Positions 33,131 through 41,907 of a stretch of 64,000 nt of DNA are shown here, one piece after another (within the stretch, counting starts at the first letter, position 1; each line of letters starts with the position of its first letter). A program made the position numbers and the translations under genes. The DNA comes from Pseudomonas sp. Root71. GTDB lineage: Bacteria; Pseudomonadota; Gammaproteobacteria; Pseudomonadales; Pseudomonadaceae. Under the pieces are notes generated by a model that was not told where the DNA came from, did not search any database, and saw only the letters and a list, made by a program, of their open reading frames with translations. The stretch covers positions 228,828-292,827 of the forward strand of contig NZ_LMHY01000002.1 of NCBI RefSeq assembly GCF_001429045.1. The letters run 5' to 3'.

Positions 33131-34471
33131 ATGCAAGGACTGTCAGAGCACGAACGCTACAAACCCTATAACTCACGCACCATCCGCGACTCACCCTACT
33201 GGCACAAGCTGACGCCGGCGTTGCAGGAGGCCATGACCGTGGTGGCCCGGGTCATGCCGTTTCGCACCAACGAATACGTGCTGGGCACGTTGATCGACTG
33301 GAACAACATTCCGGACGATCCGGTTTTTCGCATGACCTTCCCCCACAAGGACATGTTGCTGGCGGAGGAATATGCCTCGCTCAAACAACTGATCGAACTG
33401 GATGACAGCGCAGCGATCAAGCGTCGGATCGAGGCGATCTGGCGGCGCATGAACCCGCATCCGGCCGGGCAGTTGACCCACAACGGTGTCACCCTCAATG
33501 GCAAAGTCCTGCCGGGCATCCAGCACAAGTACCGCGAGACCGTGCTGTTTTTCCCCGGTGCCGGTCAGACCTGTCACGCGTACTGCACCTTCTGTTTCCG
33601 CTGGGCGCAGTTCATCGGCGAAGAAGAGCTCAAGTTCAATGCCCGCGAGTCCCAGGAGCTGGTCAGTTACCTGAGGGTGCACAGCGAAGTGACCGACGTG
33701 CTGATTACCGGCGGCGACCCGATGATCATGAACACCCGCTCCCTGGCCGGTTACATCGAGCCGCTGTTGGATTTGCCACACCTGAAGAACATCCGCATCG
33801 GCACCAAGTCCGTGGCGTACTGGCCGCAGCGTTTTGTCAGTGACAAGGATGCGCCTGAACTGCTGGAGCTGTTCCAGCGCATCGTCGCGGCGGGGAAAAA
33901 CCTGTCGATCATGGGCCACTACAACCACCCCGTGGAGATCCGTCAGACCATCGCCCGCCAAGCCATCGAGCGCATTCGCTCGACGGGCGCGACGGTGCGC
34001 ATGCAGGCGCCGCTGATCCGTCACATCAACGAAAACCCCGCCGATTGGGCCGCGCTGTGGACCGAAGGGGTACGGCTTGGGGCCGTGCCTTATTACATGT
34101 TCGTCGAGCGCGATACCGGCCCCAGCCACTATTTCGCGATGCCGCTGGCCAGGGCCTTCGAGATCTTCCAGGCGGCGTACCGCATGGTGTCGGGGCTTGC
34201 GCGCACGGTGCGCGGGCCGTCCATGAGCACCTTCTACGGCAAGGTGTTGATCAACGGCATCGAGACCGTCGCCGGGGAAAAGGTTTTCGTCTTGCAGTTC
34301 CTCCAGGCACGCAATCCGCAATGGGTGTTGCGCACCTTCTACGCGCGCTTCGATCCGCACGTGACCTGGTTCGACGACTTGCAACCGGCCTTCGGCGAGC
34401 GTTCGTTCTTCTTTCAGACCGAGCTCACCGCCGTGCCGGAATTGATACCCGTGTTGCTGGAAACGGCGTAG
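33131..34471 (+). CDS. KamA-like radical SAM enzyme (lysine 2,3-aminomutase family) lacking the PLP motif
   Basis: This 446-residue protein has the radical SAM cysteines C148, C152 and C155 (GQTCHAYCTFCFRWAQ) and the aminomutase-type barrel (VTDVLITGGDPMIMNTRSLAGYIEPLL; SIMGHYNHPVEI; RMQAPLIRHINENPADWAAL). Lysine 2,3-aminomutases carry a PGGGGK string whose Lys holds PLP; here the equivalent stretch reads GPSMSTFYGKVLING, with only K371 nearby. The reaction may therefore differ from a standard 2,3-amino shift, or another Lys is used. The start follows AGGAGCG. It is encoded 32 bases after the GST gene and 31 before the aminotransferase. Confidence 0.83.
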   Translation: MQGLSEHERYKPYNSRTIRDSPYWHKLTPALQEAMTVVARVMPFRTNEYVLGTLIDWNNIPDDPVFRMTFPHKDMLLAEEYASLKQLIELDDSAAIKRRIEAIWRRMNPHPAGQLTHNGVTLNGKVLPGIQHKYRETVLFFPGAGQTCHAYCTFCFRWAQFIGEEELKFNARESQELVSYLRVHSEVTDVLITGGDPMIMNTRSLAGYIEPLLDLPHLKNIRIGTKSVAYWPQRFVSDKDAPELLELFQRIVAAGKNLSIMGHYNHPVEIRQTIARQAIERIRSTGATVRMQAPLIRHINENPADWAALWTEGVRLGAVPYYMFVERDTGPSHYFAMPLARAFEIFQAAYRMVSGLARTVRGPSMSTFYGKVLINGIETVAGEKVFVLQFLQARNPQWVLRTFYARFDPHVTWFDDLQPAFGERSFFFQTELTAVPELIPVLLETA

Positions 34472-34502
34472 GAAAAATCATGAACAATGGGGAGATATGG
34501 AT

Positions 34503-35378
34503 ATGAGCAGTATCCCGTTTGATCAGCGCGAGGGCGTTATCTGGCTCGACGGTGAGTTCGTCGAGTGGTCCCGGGCGCAGTTGCATGTGCTGACCCATGG
34601 CCTGCATTACGCGAGCACCGTGTATGAAGGCGAGCGGGTCTACAACGGCAGGATCTTCAAGCTGCGCGAACACAGCGAGCGCTTGTATCGCTCGGCGCAA
34701 CTGATGGACTTTGCCATCCCCTTTGAGCTGGCTGAACTGGAGGCGGCCAGTCACGAACTGCTGCAACGCAACCAGGTCGTTGACGGTTATCTGCGCCCAG
34801 TGGCCTGGCGCGGCAGCGAAATGATTTCCACCTCGGCGCGTTTCAACCGTGTGCACGTGGCCATCGCCTGCTGGCAATGGCCGAGCTATTTCGACCCGGC
34901 GGCGCGCATGGCCGGCATCCGCTTGAAAACCGCGAGCTGGCGTCGTCCACCACCGAGCAGCAGCCCCTTCGAAGCCAAGGCCTCCGGGCATTACCAGATC
35001 GCCACGCTGAGCAAGCACGACGCCGAGAACACGGGCTACCACGATGCGCTGATGCTCGACTGGCGTGGCCATGTTGCCGAAGCCACCAGCGCCAATGTGT
35101 TCTTCGTCAAAGGCCGGACGCTGCACACGCCGCTGCCGGAATGTTTCCTCAACGGCATCACCCGCCAGACGGTGATCGAACTGGCCAGGGCGCTGGACTA
35201 CCAGGTGGTCGAACGCACGATTCTGCCTACGGAGCTTGGCGACTTCGATGAGTGTTTTCTCACCGGCACCGCCGCCGAAATTACCCCGGTGCAGAGCATC
35301 GACGGGCAGCGCTATCGACCGGGTGACGCCTGCCGCGACTTCATCGCCGCGTACACCTCAACCGTCAACGCCGGATAA
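34503..35378 (+). CDS. Class IV aminotransferase (branched-chain aminotransferase-like)
   Basis: This 291-residue protein follows the BCAT fold: WLDGEFVEWSRAQLHVLTHGLHYASTVYEGERVYNG at the N-terminus, the PLP Lys in the SGHYQIATLSKHDA stretch, DALMLDWRGHVAEATSANVFFVKG and FLNGITRQTVIELA. It should transfer an amino group to or from a hydrophobic keto acid. I place the start at ATG 34503, eight bases after GGGGAG; ATG 34497 lies too close to that site. Its neighbours suggest a role in building an unusual amino acid rather than valine or leucine synthesis. Confidence 0.85.
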   Translation: MSSIPFDQREGVIWLDGEFVEWSRAQLHVLTHGLHYASTVYEGERVYNGRIFKLREHSERLYRSAQLMDFAIPFELAELEAASHELLQRNQVVDGYLRPVAWRGSEMISTSARFNRVHVAIACWQWPSYFDPAARMAGIRLKTASWRRPPPSSSPFEAKASGHYQIATLSKHDAENTGYHDALMLDWRGHVAEATSANVFFVKGRTLHTPLPECFLNGITRQTVIELARALDYQVVERTILPTELGDFDECFLTGTAAEITPVQSIDGQRYRPGDACRDFIAAYTSTVNAG

Positions 35379-35396
35379 CCCGCCAGGAATCTCACC

Positions 35397-36155
35397 ATGT
35401 CAGACCAAGGGATTGTTGCGTCTCAACCTTGCATTGCGCTCGGCCATCGTCATGAAGAACTGTCGACGTTGGGCTGGACTGTGCTGACCCCGGACGAATT
35501 TGCCGATGATGTCGTAGGCACCTTGAGCGAATTCGGCCCGATTATTCCGCAGTTCAACGGCCAGATGGCCTTTGCCATTACCCGCAAGCCGGGTTACGAA
35601 GACTTGCCGTATTCCCAGAGCATGAACGGCATCGGCCCGCACACTGAAGCGCCAGTGTACGGGCCGCCGCCGCGCTACCTGGCGTTGCATTGCCATAAAC
35701 AGGCCACGTGCGGCGGTGGGCACACCGGTTTGGTGGACGGTTATGAATTTCTCAAGTTCCTGGAGCGCAGTGAACCAGAACTGCGTGAGTGGCTGGATGA
35801 CTCGCCGGTAGAATTTGTCGCCACCGCCAAACCGGGTGAACCGGGACAGCGGCGGGTCAAGGAATACATCCTCACGCCTACGCAAGACGGGGATATTTTC
35901 CGCTTCAGCTACAACCAGTTTCACTACGGCGACGTGAATCCGTCCAGGGAAGCCCTGCAGCAATCGCTGGTGACCAACAGCACCTCGCCACTGGCCAGGT
36001 TTGCCGTGCTCGGTGAAGCGTACTTCGTCGAGCACAACATTGCGGTGCTGATTCCCGACGGGTGCCTGCTGATTTGGGACAACTGGCGAATGATCCACGC
36101 CCGCAGTCGTTACACTGACCCGGCGCGCAACCTGACCCGCTATTGGCTGGCCTGA
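35397..36155 (+). CDS. Fe(II)/2-oxoglutarate-dependent oxygenase (TauD/TfdA or clavaminate-synthase-like)
   Basis: This 252-residue protein has the facial triad H82-x-E84 (GPHTEAPVYGPPP) and H234 (WRMIHARSRYTDP), with R248 (NLTRYWLA) as the 2-oxoglutarate anchor. HxE instead of HxD is typical of the clavaminate synthase/asparagine oxygenase branch. Substrate is unknown; a hydroxylation or desaturation of an amino-acid intermediate fits the cluster. It lies 18 bases after the aminotransferase gene. Confidence 0.85.
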   Translation: MSDQGIVASQPCIALGHRHEELSTLGWTVLTPDEFADDVVGTLSEFGPIIPQFNGQMAFAITRKPGYEDLPYSQSMNGIGPHTEAPVYGPPPRYLALHCHKQATCGGGHTGLVDGYEFLKFLERSEPELREWLDDSPVEFVATAKPGEPGQRRVKEYILTPTQDGDIFRFSYNQFHYGDVNPSREALQQSLVTNSTSPLARFAVLGEAYFVEHNIAVLIPDGCLLIWDNWRMIHARSRYTDPARNLTRYWLA

Positions 36156-36181
36156 TTTTTCCGTCGCCCTTCATTCTTTTG

Positions 36182-36203
36182 GCGTACCCCTTGGCGGGTA
36201 CGC
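36182..36203 (+). other. Hairpin without T tract between the 2OG oxygenase and AurF-like genes
   Basis: GCGTACCC (36182-36189) pairs perfectly with GGGTACGC (36196-36203) over a six-base loop, 27 bases after the oxygenase stop. No T run follows, so it more likely stabilises or partitions the mRNA than terminates it. Confidence 0.6.
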
Positions 36204-36222
36204 GTCTTACAGGTATCGCGTC

Positions 36223-37182
36223 ATGCAGACAGCAATCGAGATCGCCCAGGTCGATCATCAACTGATCGTGCGGCTCAACCAGGGCTGGACCAAGCGCGCC
36301 TCCGTTTGTGATCCGGACAGGGCCCGGATCAACGAAGTGTTTGACCCGCTACGACCGGATTACCCGGAGTGCATGGTGCCGTTCTTCCACCATCCGAAAT
36401 TCCAGGCCTTGAGCGACGAACTCAAAAGCAGCGTGGTGACCTGGGGCTGGATCGGCTACAACCTGCGCACCATCACCGCCGAAGAACATGTGGTCAATCC
36501 GGCGCTGAGCGTCATCGCCAATCAGTACCTGGGCAAGGATGACTGGCATTTTCGCGAGGCCATGCAACAGACCCTGATCGACGAGCACTACCACACGCTG
36601 ATGCACCTGCGGGCCATCGAGCGGACCAAGCTCGACCGGGCGCTGGATCAGGATCTGGACTTGCCGCCGTCCGTCACGTACCTGCGCCTGAAGGCCCAGC
36701 GTGAAGCACTGCCCGAGCAATGGCAGCGGGATCTGGCGGCGATCACTTTTGCGGTGGTGGCCGAGATCAGCGTCAACGCCTATCTGGACTTGCTGGCGGA
36801 CGACCAGACCATCCAGCCGCAGAACCGCCGGGTGGCCGAACTGCACAACCGTGATGAGTACGCCCACAGCAAGGTGCTGGCCGAAGTGTCCAAGGTCATG
36901 TACGCGAACATGCAGCCCATGCAGCGGGAATTTTTCGCACGCAACCTGTCGGTGGCGCTGAGTGCTTTTATCGCTCAGGACTACTCGATGTGGGAGGCGA
37001 TTCTGACGCAGCTCGGGGTCGAGGATGCGGCGCTGATCATTGCCGACACCCGCGAGAGCAACAAGAGCGCGACCATCATGCGCGACTACAGCGGCCTGCA
37101 TAAGCTGGCTCAGGACCTGGGCATCAGCGAGCAGATCGATTTCGATTTCCGCCCGACCCTCAAAACCACGGCGGTCGCCTGA
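36223..37182 (+). CDS. AurF-type di-iron N-oxygenase
   Basis: This 319-residue protein matches the p-aminobenzoate N-oxygenase (AurF) family. The metal ligands of AurF (E101, E136, H139, E196, H223, E227, H230) have counterparts with the same spacing: E121/H124 (LIDEHYHTL), E181 (VVAEISVNAY), H208, E212 and H215 (ELHNRDEYAHSKV), plus E87 or E88 (TAEEHVVNP). AurF-like enzymes oxidise amines to hydroxylamines, nitroso or nitro groups, or take part in N-N bond formation. This is the strongest sign that the cluster makes an N-oxidised metabolite. Confidence 0.88.
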   Translation: MQTAIEIAQVDHQLIVRLNQGWTKRASVCDPDRARINEVFDPLRPDYPECMVPFFHHPKFQALSDELKSSVVTWGWIGYNLRTITAEEHVVNPALSVIANQYLGKDDWHFREAMQQTLIDEHYHTLMHLRAIERTKLDRALDQDLDLPPSVTYLRLKAQREALPEQWQRDLAAITFAVVAEISVNAYLDLLADDQTIQPQNRRVAELHNRDEYAHSKVLAEVSKVMYANMQPMQREFFARNLSVALSAFIAQDYSMWEAILTQLGVEDAALIIADTRESNKSATIMRDYSGLHKLAQDLGISEQIDFDFRPTLKTTAVA

Positions 37183-37196
37183 ACCCGGAGGTGTCC

Positions 37197-37997
37197 ATGT
37201 CTGCTCCTGTGTACGAAGTGTTCGCTATTCGCGTCGGCGCAAACGCCCAGCGCAGCGCCAGGGAGAACTTTCTCTACGACGCCTGCTGCGGTGATCCGAA
37301 TGCACCGATGCCGCTGGACTACTACTTCTGGGTCATCCGCAACGAGCAGCAGGTGATCGTGGTCGACACCTGTTTCCAACCGGCCACGGCGCACCGGCGC
37401 AATCGCCAGATGTATCGCCTGCCGGAAGAGTCCCTGCGGCAACTGGACATCGATCCGGCCCGGGTCGAGCATCTGATCCTGACCCATTTGCACTGGGATC
37501 ATGCCGGTAACCTCGGGCTGTTCCCGAAGGCGAGCGTGCATCTGCAGGAAGCGGAACTGCGTTTCTGCACCGGGCCGAAAATGGCTCATCGCACGGTGAA
37601 CAAAACCTACGAAGTCGAGGACGTGATGTCGGCGTTGCCGCCGCTGTTCGAAGGGCGGATGCGTTTGCACAATGGTGTTGTCGAGGTCGTTGCGGGCGTG
37701 ACCTTGCACCCGGTGGGCGGACATACGCCGGGCAGTCAGGTGGTGCGGGTGAACACCGAGCGCGGCTGGATCGTGCTGGCCTCGGATGCCGCGCATTTGT
37801 GGGTCAACATTCGCGAGCGCAGTCCGTTTCCGATTCTCGATGACCTGGCGCAAACCCTCGAAGCCTTCACCGAAATCGACCGCCTGGCCGGCAGCGAAGA
37901 CCACGTCATCCCCGGCCACGACCCGCTGATCGCCGAGCGTTTCCCGCACTGGAATGACGACCCGCATATCATTTGCCTGCACCAGAATCCGCTCTGA
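37197..37997 (+). CDS. Metallo-beta-lactamase-fold hydrolase (AHL-lactonase-like)
   Basis: This 266-residue protein has the zinc motif H97-x-H99-x-D101-H102 (LTHLHWDHAGN), the later His in GGHTPGSQVV, the Asp in VLASDAAHLW and a C-terminal His in VIPGHDPLI. It resembles N-acyl homoserine lactonases (AttM/AiiA-type), so it could hydrolyse a lactone or activated ester. The start at ATG 37197 follows GGAGG; an in-frame GTG lies six bases upstream. Last gene of the run, 14 bases after the AurF-like gene. Confidence 0.85.
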   Translation: MSAPVYEVFAIRVGANAQRSARENFLYDACCGDPNAPMPLDYYFWVIRNEQQVIVVDTCFQPATAHRRNRQMYRLPEESLRQLDIDPARVEHLILTHLHWDHAGNLGLFPKASVHLQEAELRFCTGPKMAHRTVNKTYEVEDVMSALPPLFEGRMRLHNGVVEVVAGVTLHPVGGHTPGSQVVRVNTERGWIVLASDAAHLWVNIRERSPFPILDDLAQTLEAFTEIDRLAGSEDHVIPGHDPLIAERFPHWNDDPHIICLHQNPL

Positions 37998-38011
37998 AGA
38001 TCACCCGAAAA

Positions 38012-38105
38012 CCTGTGGGAGCGGGCTTGCTCGCGAAGGCGGCAGCACATTCAACATTGATGTGACAGACACACCGCCATCGCGAGCAAGCTCGCTCCCA
38101 CAGGA
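38012..38105. repeat. REP doublet at the right edge of the cluster
   Basis: Inverted REP cores (TGTGGGAGCGGGCTTGCTCG and CGCGAGCAAGCTCGCTCCCA) flank about 40 bp between two convergent genes. Confidence 0.88.
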
Positions 38106-38111
38106 TCGCGT

Positions 38112-39539
38112 TCAACCTTGATGTAGCAAGCGCCCCAAGGTCTGCACGGCCTCGTCAATCCGCGGCGAGAACGGCGCGCCACAGCCAATGCGCACAAAGT
38201 GATCGAAACGCCCGGCATTGGAAAAGATATCCCCAGGGGAAATCTGGATGCCGACCTTCAACGCATCATGAAAAAACGTCATCGATGAATACCGGCGAGG
38301 CAGTTCCACCCATAACAGCGTGCCGCCCTGGGGGTTGGTCACGTGGGTGCCGAGGGGGAAGTGGCGAATGATCGCCTCGCTCATCTGTTGACGTTGTTGG
38401 GTCAGGGCTTTCCTCAACCGCCGCAGGTAGCGCTCGTAGGACGGTGTGCGCATGAATTCGCTGGCCGCCAGTTGCGACAACGCCTCGCACCCTCGTGACT
38501 GCGCGTGCTTGAGCATCTCCACACGGTCGTGCCATTTGCCGGCACTGATCCAGCCCAGGCGCATGCCCGGTGCCAGGGTTTTGTTAAGCGAGGCGCAATG
38601 GATCACGTTATCGGTGCTATCCCAATGTTTGAGCGTGGACAGCGGCTGCTCGGTGTCCACCAGGTCGCCGTAAGTGTCGTCTTCGATCAGCACGGTGTCG
38701 TGCTCGGCGCACAGTTTCACCAGCCGCGCCTTGTTGGCGTCGGGCATGATGCTGCCCAACGGGTTTTGCAGGTTGGGAATGACGATCAGCGCCTTGACCC
38801 GCTCGGGGCCTTGCAGCAGCCGTTGCAGGGCCTGCAGATTGAGCCCGGTGTGGGCCGAGGCCGGGACTTCCAGCACGTGCAGGTTCAGGCTTTCGAGAAT
38901 TTGCAGCAGACCGTAGAAGGTCGGTGACTCCACGGCCACGGTGTCGCCAGGGCGGGTGACCGCACGCAAGGCCAGGTTGATCGCTTCGGTGGCGCCGTTG
39001 GTGATCACGATCCGCTCGGGGGGCAGGTGAGTCTTGCTGGCCAGAGCACGCCGGGCCAGGATATTGCGCAGTGCGCTGTTGCCGCAGGCGCCGCCCGCGG
39101 TACCGAGCAGGCAGGCGTCGTGGCGCAGCGCCTTGATCATGTTGTCTTGCAAGGTCTTGAGTGGGTAAAGCTCAGGCGCGCAGTAGGCGCTGGCGAAGTT
39201 GACCTTGATCGTCGCGCGCTGACTGGCCTTGAGCACCGCGCAGACCTGTTCATGAATGCCGACATATGCGCGGATATCCAGCGCTGGCGCCAGGGCGATC
39301 GGGGCGGGCCTGGACAGGGTGTCGGGCTTGCGAATGTAGTTGCCGGAGCGCGGCCGGGCTTCCAGCACACCGCAGTCTTCCAGCTCCCGGCACACCTGCA
39401 CGGCGGTCGACAGGCTGACGGCGTGTTTTTCCATCATCAAGCGGATCGAGGGCAGGCGTTCACCGGTTTTCAGGGTGCCGCTGCGGATAGCGTCCAGGTA
39501 GTGGTTGGCCAACTGGCGATACAAGGGGGGCGTGTTCAT
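38112..39539 (-). CDS. MocR family regulator / PLP-dependent aminotransferase (YdcR-like)
   Basis: This 475-residue protein has an N-terminal GntR helix-turn-helix (about residues 5-75: RLPSIRLMMEKHAVSLSTAVQVCRELEDCGVLEARPRSGNYI) and an aminotransferase domain with the PLP Lys in IHCASLNKTLAPGMRLGW and TVLIEDDTYGDL. The start is ATG 39539 (MNTPPLYRQL) after GAGG; the frame runs 81 bases further upstream. It converges on the biosynthetic cluster, closing its right side as the first MocR does on the left. Whether it controls the cluster is unknown; YdcR-like proteins often stand alone. Confidence 0.88.
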   Translation of the reverse strand: MNTPPLYRQLANHYLDAIRSGTLKTGERLPSIRLMMEKHAVSLSTAVQVCRELEDCGVLEARPRSGNYIRKPDTLSRPAPIALAPALDIRAYVGIHEQVCAVLKASQRATIKVNFASAYCAPELYPLKTLQDNMIKALRHDACLLGTAGGACGNSALRNILARRALASKTHLPPERIVITNGATEAINLALRAVTRPGDTVAVESPTFYGLLQILESLNLHVLEVPASAHTGLNLQALQRLLQGPERVKALIVIPNLQNPLGSIMPDANKARLVKLCAEHDTVLIEDDTYGDLVDTEQPLSTLKHWDSTDNVIHCASLNKTLAPGMRLGWISAGKWHDRVEMLKHAQSRGCEALSQLAASEFMRTPSYERYLRRLRKALTQQRQQMSEAIIRHFPLGTHVTNPQGGTLLWVELPRRYSSMTFFHDALKVGIQISPGDIFSNAGRFDHFVRIGCGAPFSPRIDEAVQTLGRLLHQG

Positions 39540-39691
39540 GATGACCTCGGCAGTTGCACCACTGAGGACTGGGCTGGAAAGTGAGTTGACGCTCCCCGCA
39601 GGCGGACCCGTGGTGCTCATGGGTGAAGGGAAGTGGTGTTCTGCGTCGATACTGGAAGAGTAATCGCGGTTTTGCCCGAATCACGGGCAAT

Positions 39692-39718
39692 AAAAAGCCC
39701 CGCTCTGATGGCGGGGCT
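39692..39718 (-). terminator. Terminator of the gene at 40577
   Basis: AGCCCCGC (39696-39703) pairs with GCGGGGCT (39711-39718). On the minus strand a TTTTT run follows. Confidence 0.82.
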
Positions 39719-39741
39719 CTTGAGTGGGGCTGTGAAGTATC

Positions 39742-39856
39742 TGTGGCGAGGGAGCTTGCTCCCGCTTGAGTGCGGAGCACTCACAAAATGTCGGGAAGTG
39801 TTGTCAGATTTTTGGGGCCGCTACGCAGCCCAGCGCGAGCAAGCTCGCTCGCCACA
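39742..39856. repeat. REP doublet of the GGCGAGGGAGC family
   Basis: TGTGGCGAGGGAGCTTGCTC (from 39742) and a partly diverged inverted copy (GCGAGCAAGCTCGCTCGCCA, ending 39856) flank about 75 bp. It is the same family as at 15218. The 39540-39872 gap holds only this and the terminator. Confidence 0.8.
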
Positions 39857-39872
39857 AATGCGGGCGGTCGCC

Positions 39873-40577
39873 TTACTGTGCGGCGATGGAATAACCGTCG
39901 AACGCGGTCTGCTGCTGCAGGGCAGTAATGATGTTCTTGCGGTTGACCGCTTGCTCGGCGCCGCTGTTGTCCAGGAACGTTTCGCTTTCCAGTTCCGCTT
40001 CGTCGCCTTCGCCAACGAAGGTGAAACCGAGGAATTCCAGGGCTTCACGGTCGACGTTCAGGCGCGAGCGCGGGGTGCGCAACGGCAAGGTGACGCTCAT
40101 GCCGTCCTTGCTGATGGTGAAGACTTCGACTTCTTTCTTGGCCTTGGCGGCTTTGCTCTTGCCGCCGCTCGGGTTGCTGATGGCCTGGTGGGTCTGGTTC
40201 AGCACCTTCAGGGCCAGGCCGTAGACGATTTCCTGGAACGCCGGGTCGTCCTTGAAGCTGGACAGGATGCGGCTGATCGGGAATTTGCTGCTCAAGTCTT
40301 CGAGGGCGGCGATGTCCGCGGCCTCGGCGTCCTTGAGTTGCTTGAGCTGGCCCATCAGTTCGTAGGCTTTGTCATCGTCGAAGCTGTCGTGGGCCTGACG
40401 GATGGCGGCACGCAGTTCGCGGATCTGGTCGCTTTCGCGGGTGGACTGGAAAGCGTCCAGCACCATCTCGCTGATGGTTTTTGCCTGAGGCACGTGTTGT
40501 GAAAGATTGATGGAGTTTTCGTATTCCGCTTTGGACGACAGGGTGGCTACGGTTTCAGCGGTATTGGAATCGGACAT
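39873..40577 (-). CDS. Conserved hypothetical protein, Pseudomonas type
   Basis: This 234-residue soluble acidic protein has a helical N-terminal half (RESDQIRELRAAIRQAHDSFDDDKAYELMGQLKQLKD), a short Lys/Ala-rich linker (GGKSKAAKAKKE, about residues 140-150) and a strand-rich C-terminal part (VEVFTISKDGMSVTLPLRTPRSRLNVDREALEFLGFTFVGEG). I do not recognise a named family and see no catalytic motif or membrane segment. It is monocistronic with its own terminator. Confidence 0.75.
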   Translation of the reverse strand: MSDSNTAETVATLSSKAEYENSINLSQHVPQAKTISEMVLDAFQSTRESDQIRELRAAIRQAHDSFDDDKAYELMGQLKQLKDAEAADIAALEDLSSKFPISRILSSFKDDPAFQEIVYGLALKVLNQTHQAISNPSGGKSKAAKAKKEVEVFTISKDGMSVTLPLRTPRSRLNVDREALEFLGFTFVGEGDEAELESETFLDNSGAEQAVNRKNIITALQQQTAFDGYSIAAQ

Positions 40578-40717
40578 TGAAATTTCACTACTTCTATAAC
40601 TTGAATTGGGGCGAGAAAGCCCGGGGGCTTTTTCAGGTCGCCTAATCTATTGGACCGGGGCGGCGTTGTCACGGATCAACGGGCGGCTGGTCATTTATTT
40701 GCCTTTCTGCGGAAGCG

Positions 40718-41623
40718 TTACAGGGTGTCCTGCCAGGTCTGGCGGGACGATTGCAGTTGCGTCTTGACCCAGTTGCTGAAGGCCTGGACTACCGCGCGGT
40801 CCGCCTTTTGCGGGTCGGTGGCCAGGTAGTAACCACGGTGCAGATCAATGCTGATGTCGAACGGTCGCACCAGCAAACCCTTGGAAAGGGCATCGCCACT
40901 GATCAGGGTGTCGCCAATCGCGATGCCCTGGCCGGCAATGCAGGCGGACTGTGCGCAGTGGGCATCGGAGAACAGGATGCCGCTCAACGCATTGACCCCC
41001 GAAGCGCCGGCGGCGGTCAGCCAGATGCGCCAGTCCGAGTAGTCGGTCATGTGCAGCAAGGGGTAAGTGCTGAGCTCCTGCGGGTTTTTCAGTCCGCCCA
41101 GGGCGTTGATCAGGCGTGGGCTGCACACCGGGAAGAAGCGCAAAGCCACAATCTCTTCAACATTCATTTGCGGCCAGTCGCCGATCCCGTAGGCGATGAA
41201 CAGATCGACGTTGGGGTTGTTGGTGTCGTCCGGCGTGCGCGGGGAAATCAGCTGCAACTGCACTTGCGGGTACTGCCGCAAAAACGCACCGATGTGGTGG
41301 CACAGCCAATAGGTGGCGAACCCCGGCGCGCAACTGACGCACAGCCGGCCGGAGATTTCCTGGTCGTCGATCAACTGCCCGGCATCGAGCAGGTTCAGCA
41401 GAATTGCGTGCACCTCCCGCGCATAACGCTCGCCCTGGTACGTCAGGCCAATGCCACGGCCGATCCGTTCGGTCAGGGCGAAGCCGACACACTCCTCCAG
41501 CTTGCTGATCTGGTGGCTGATGGCGCTGCGAGTCAGGTTCAGCTCACGGGCCGCGACCGACACGCTGCCTGTGCGGGCAACCGCATCCAGCGCACGAAGG
41601 GCTGTCATCGAAGGAAATCGCAT
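40718..41623 (-). CDS. LysR family transcriptional regulator (GcvA-like), divergent from the amidohydrolase gene
   Basis: This 301-residue protein has an N-terminal winged helix-turn-helix (MTALRALDAVARTGSVSVAARELNLTRSAISHQISKLEECVG) and a LysR effector domain (about residues 90-295). It is encoded 284 bp from, and divergent to, an amidohydrolase/CobW pair, the likely target. Confidence 0.9.
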   Translation of the reverse strand: MRFPSMTALRALDAVARTGSVSVAARELNLTRSAISHQISKLEECVGFALTERIGRGIGLTYQGERYAREVHAILLNLLDAGQLIDDQEISGRLCVSCAPGFATYWLCHHIGAFLRQYPQVQLQLISPRTPDDTNNPNVDLFIAYGIGDWPQMNVEEIVALRFFPVCSPRLINALGGLKNPQELSTYPLLHMTDYSDWRIWLTAAGASGVNALSGILFSDAHCAQSACIAGQGIAIGDTLISGDALSKGLLVRPFDISIDLHRGYYLATDPQKADRAVVQAFSNWVKTQLQSSRQTWQDTL

Positions 41624-41907
41624 AAATCATCCCGTTCAAAGGTGGAAGAAAGGCCTGCAGATACCGATCACTGGTGGCTTCCCTTATGGTGAGGTAAATC
41701 GAACAGTCAGGCCAAAAAAAATCGATTGTTGTATCGGTTGATTCAACAATACTAGCGCTAATTGTCATCGGCCGGTCAGGCCCACCCTCAAACAGGGTGC
41801 TGCCCGCGACCTTTCCTGCTGACGAAAACAACAACAGTTTTTTCAGGTTCCCGACTCGCCTGGCGCCCGGTGGACCTTTCAATCTCCTGAACTCGAAGGT
41901 GGCTGAC

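Noticed and set aside
38012..38105. Repeated palindromes as a CRISPR array
   Set aside because: Only two inverted copies per site, no direct repeats with regular spacers and no cas genes; they are REP doublets.
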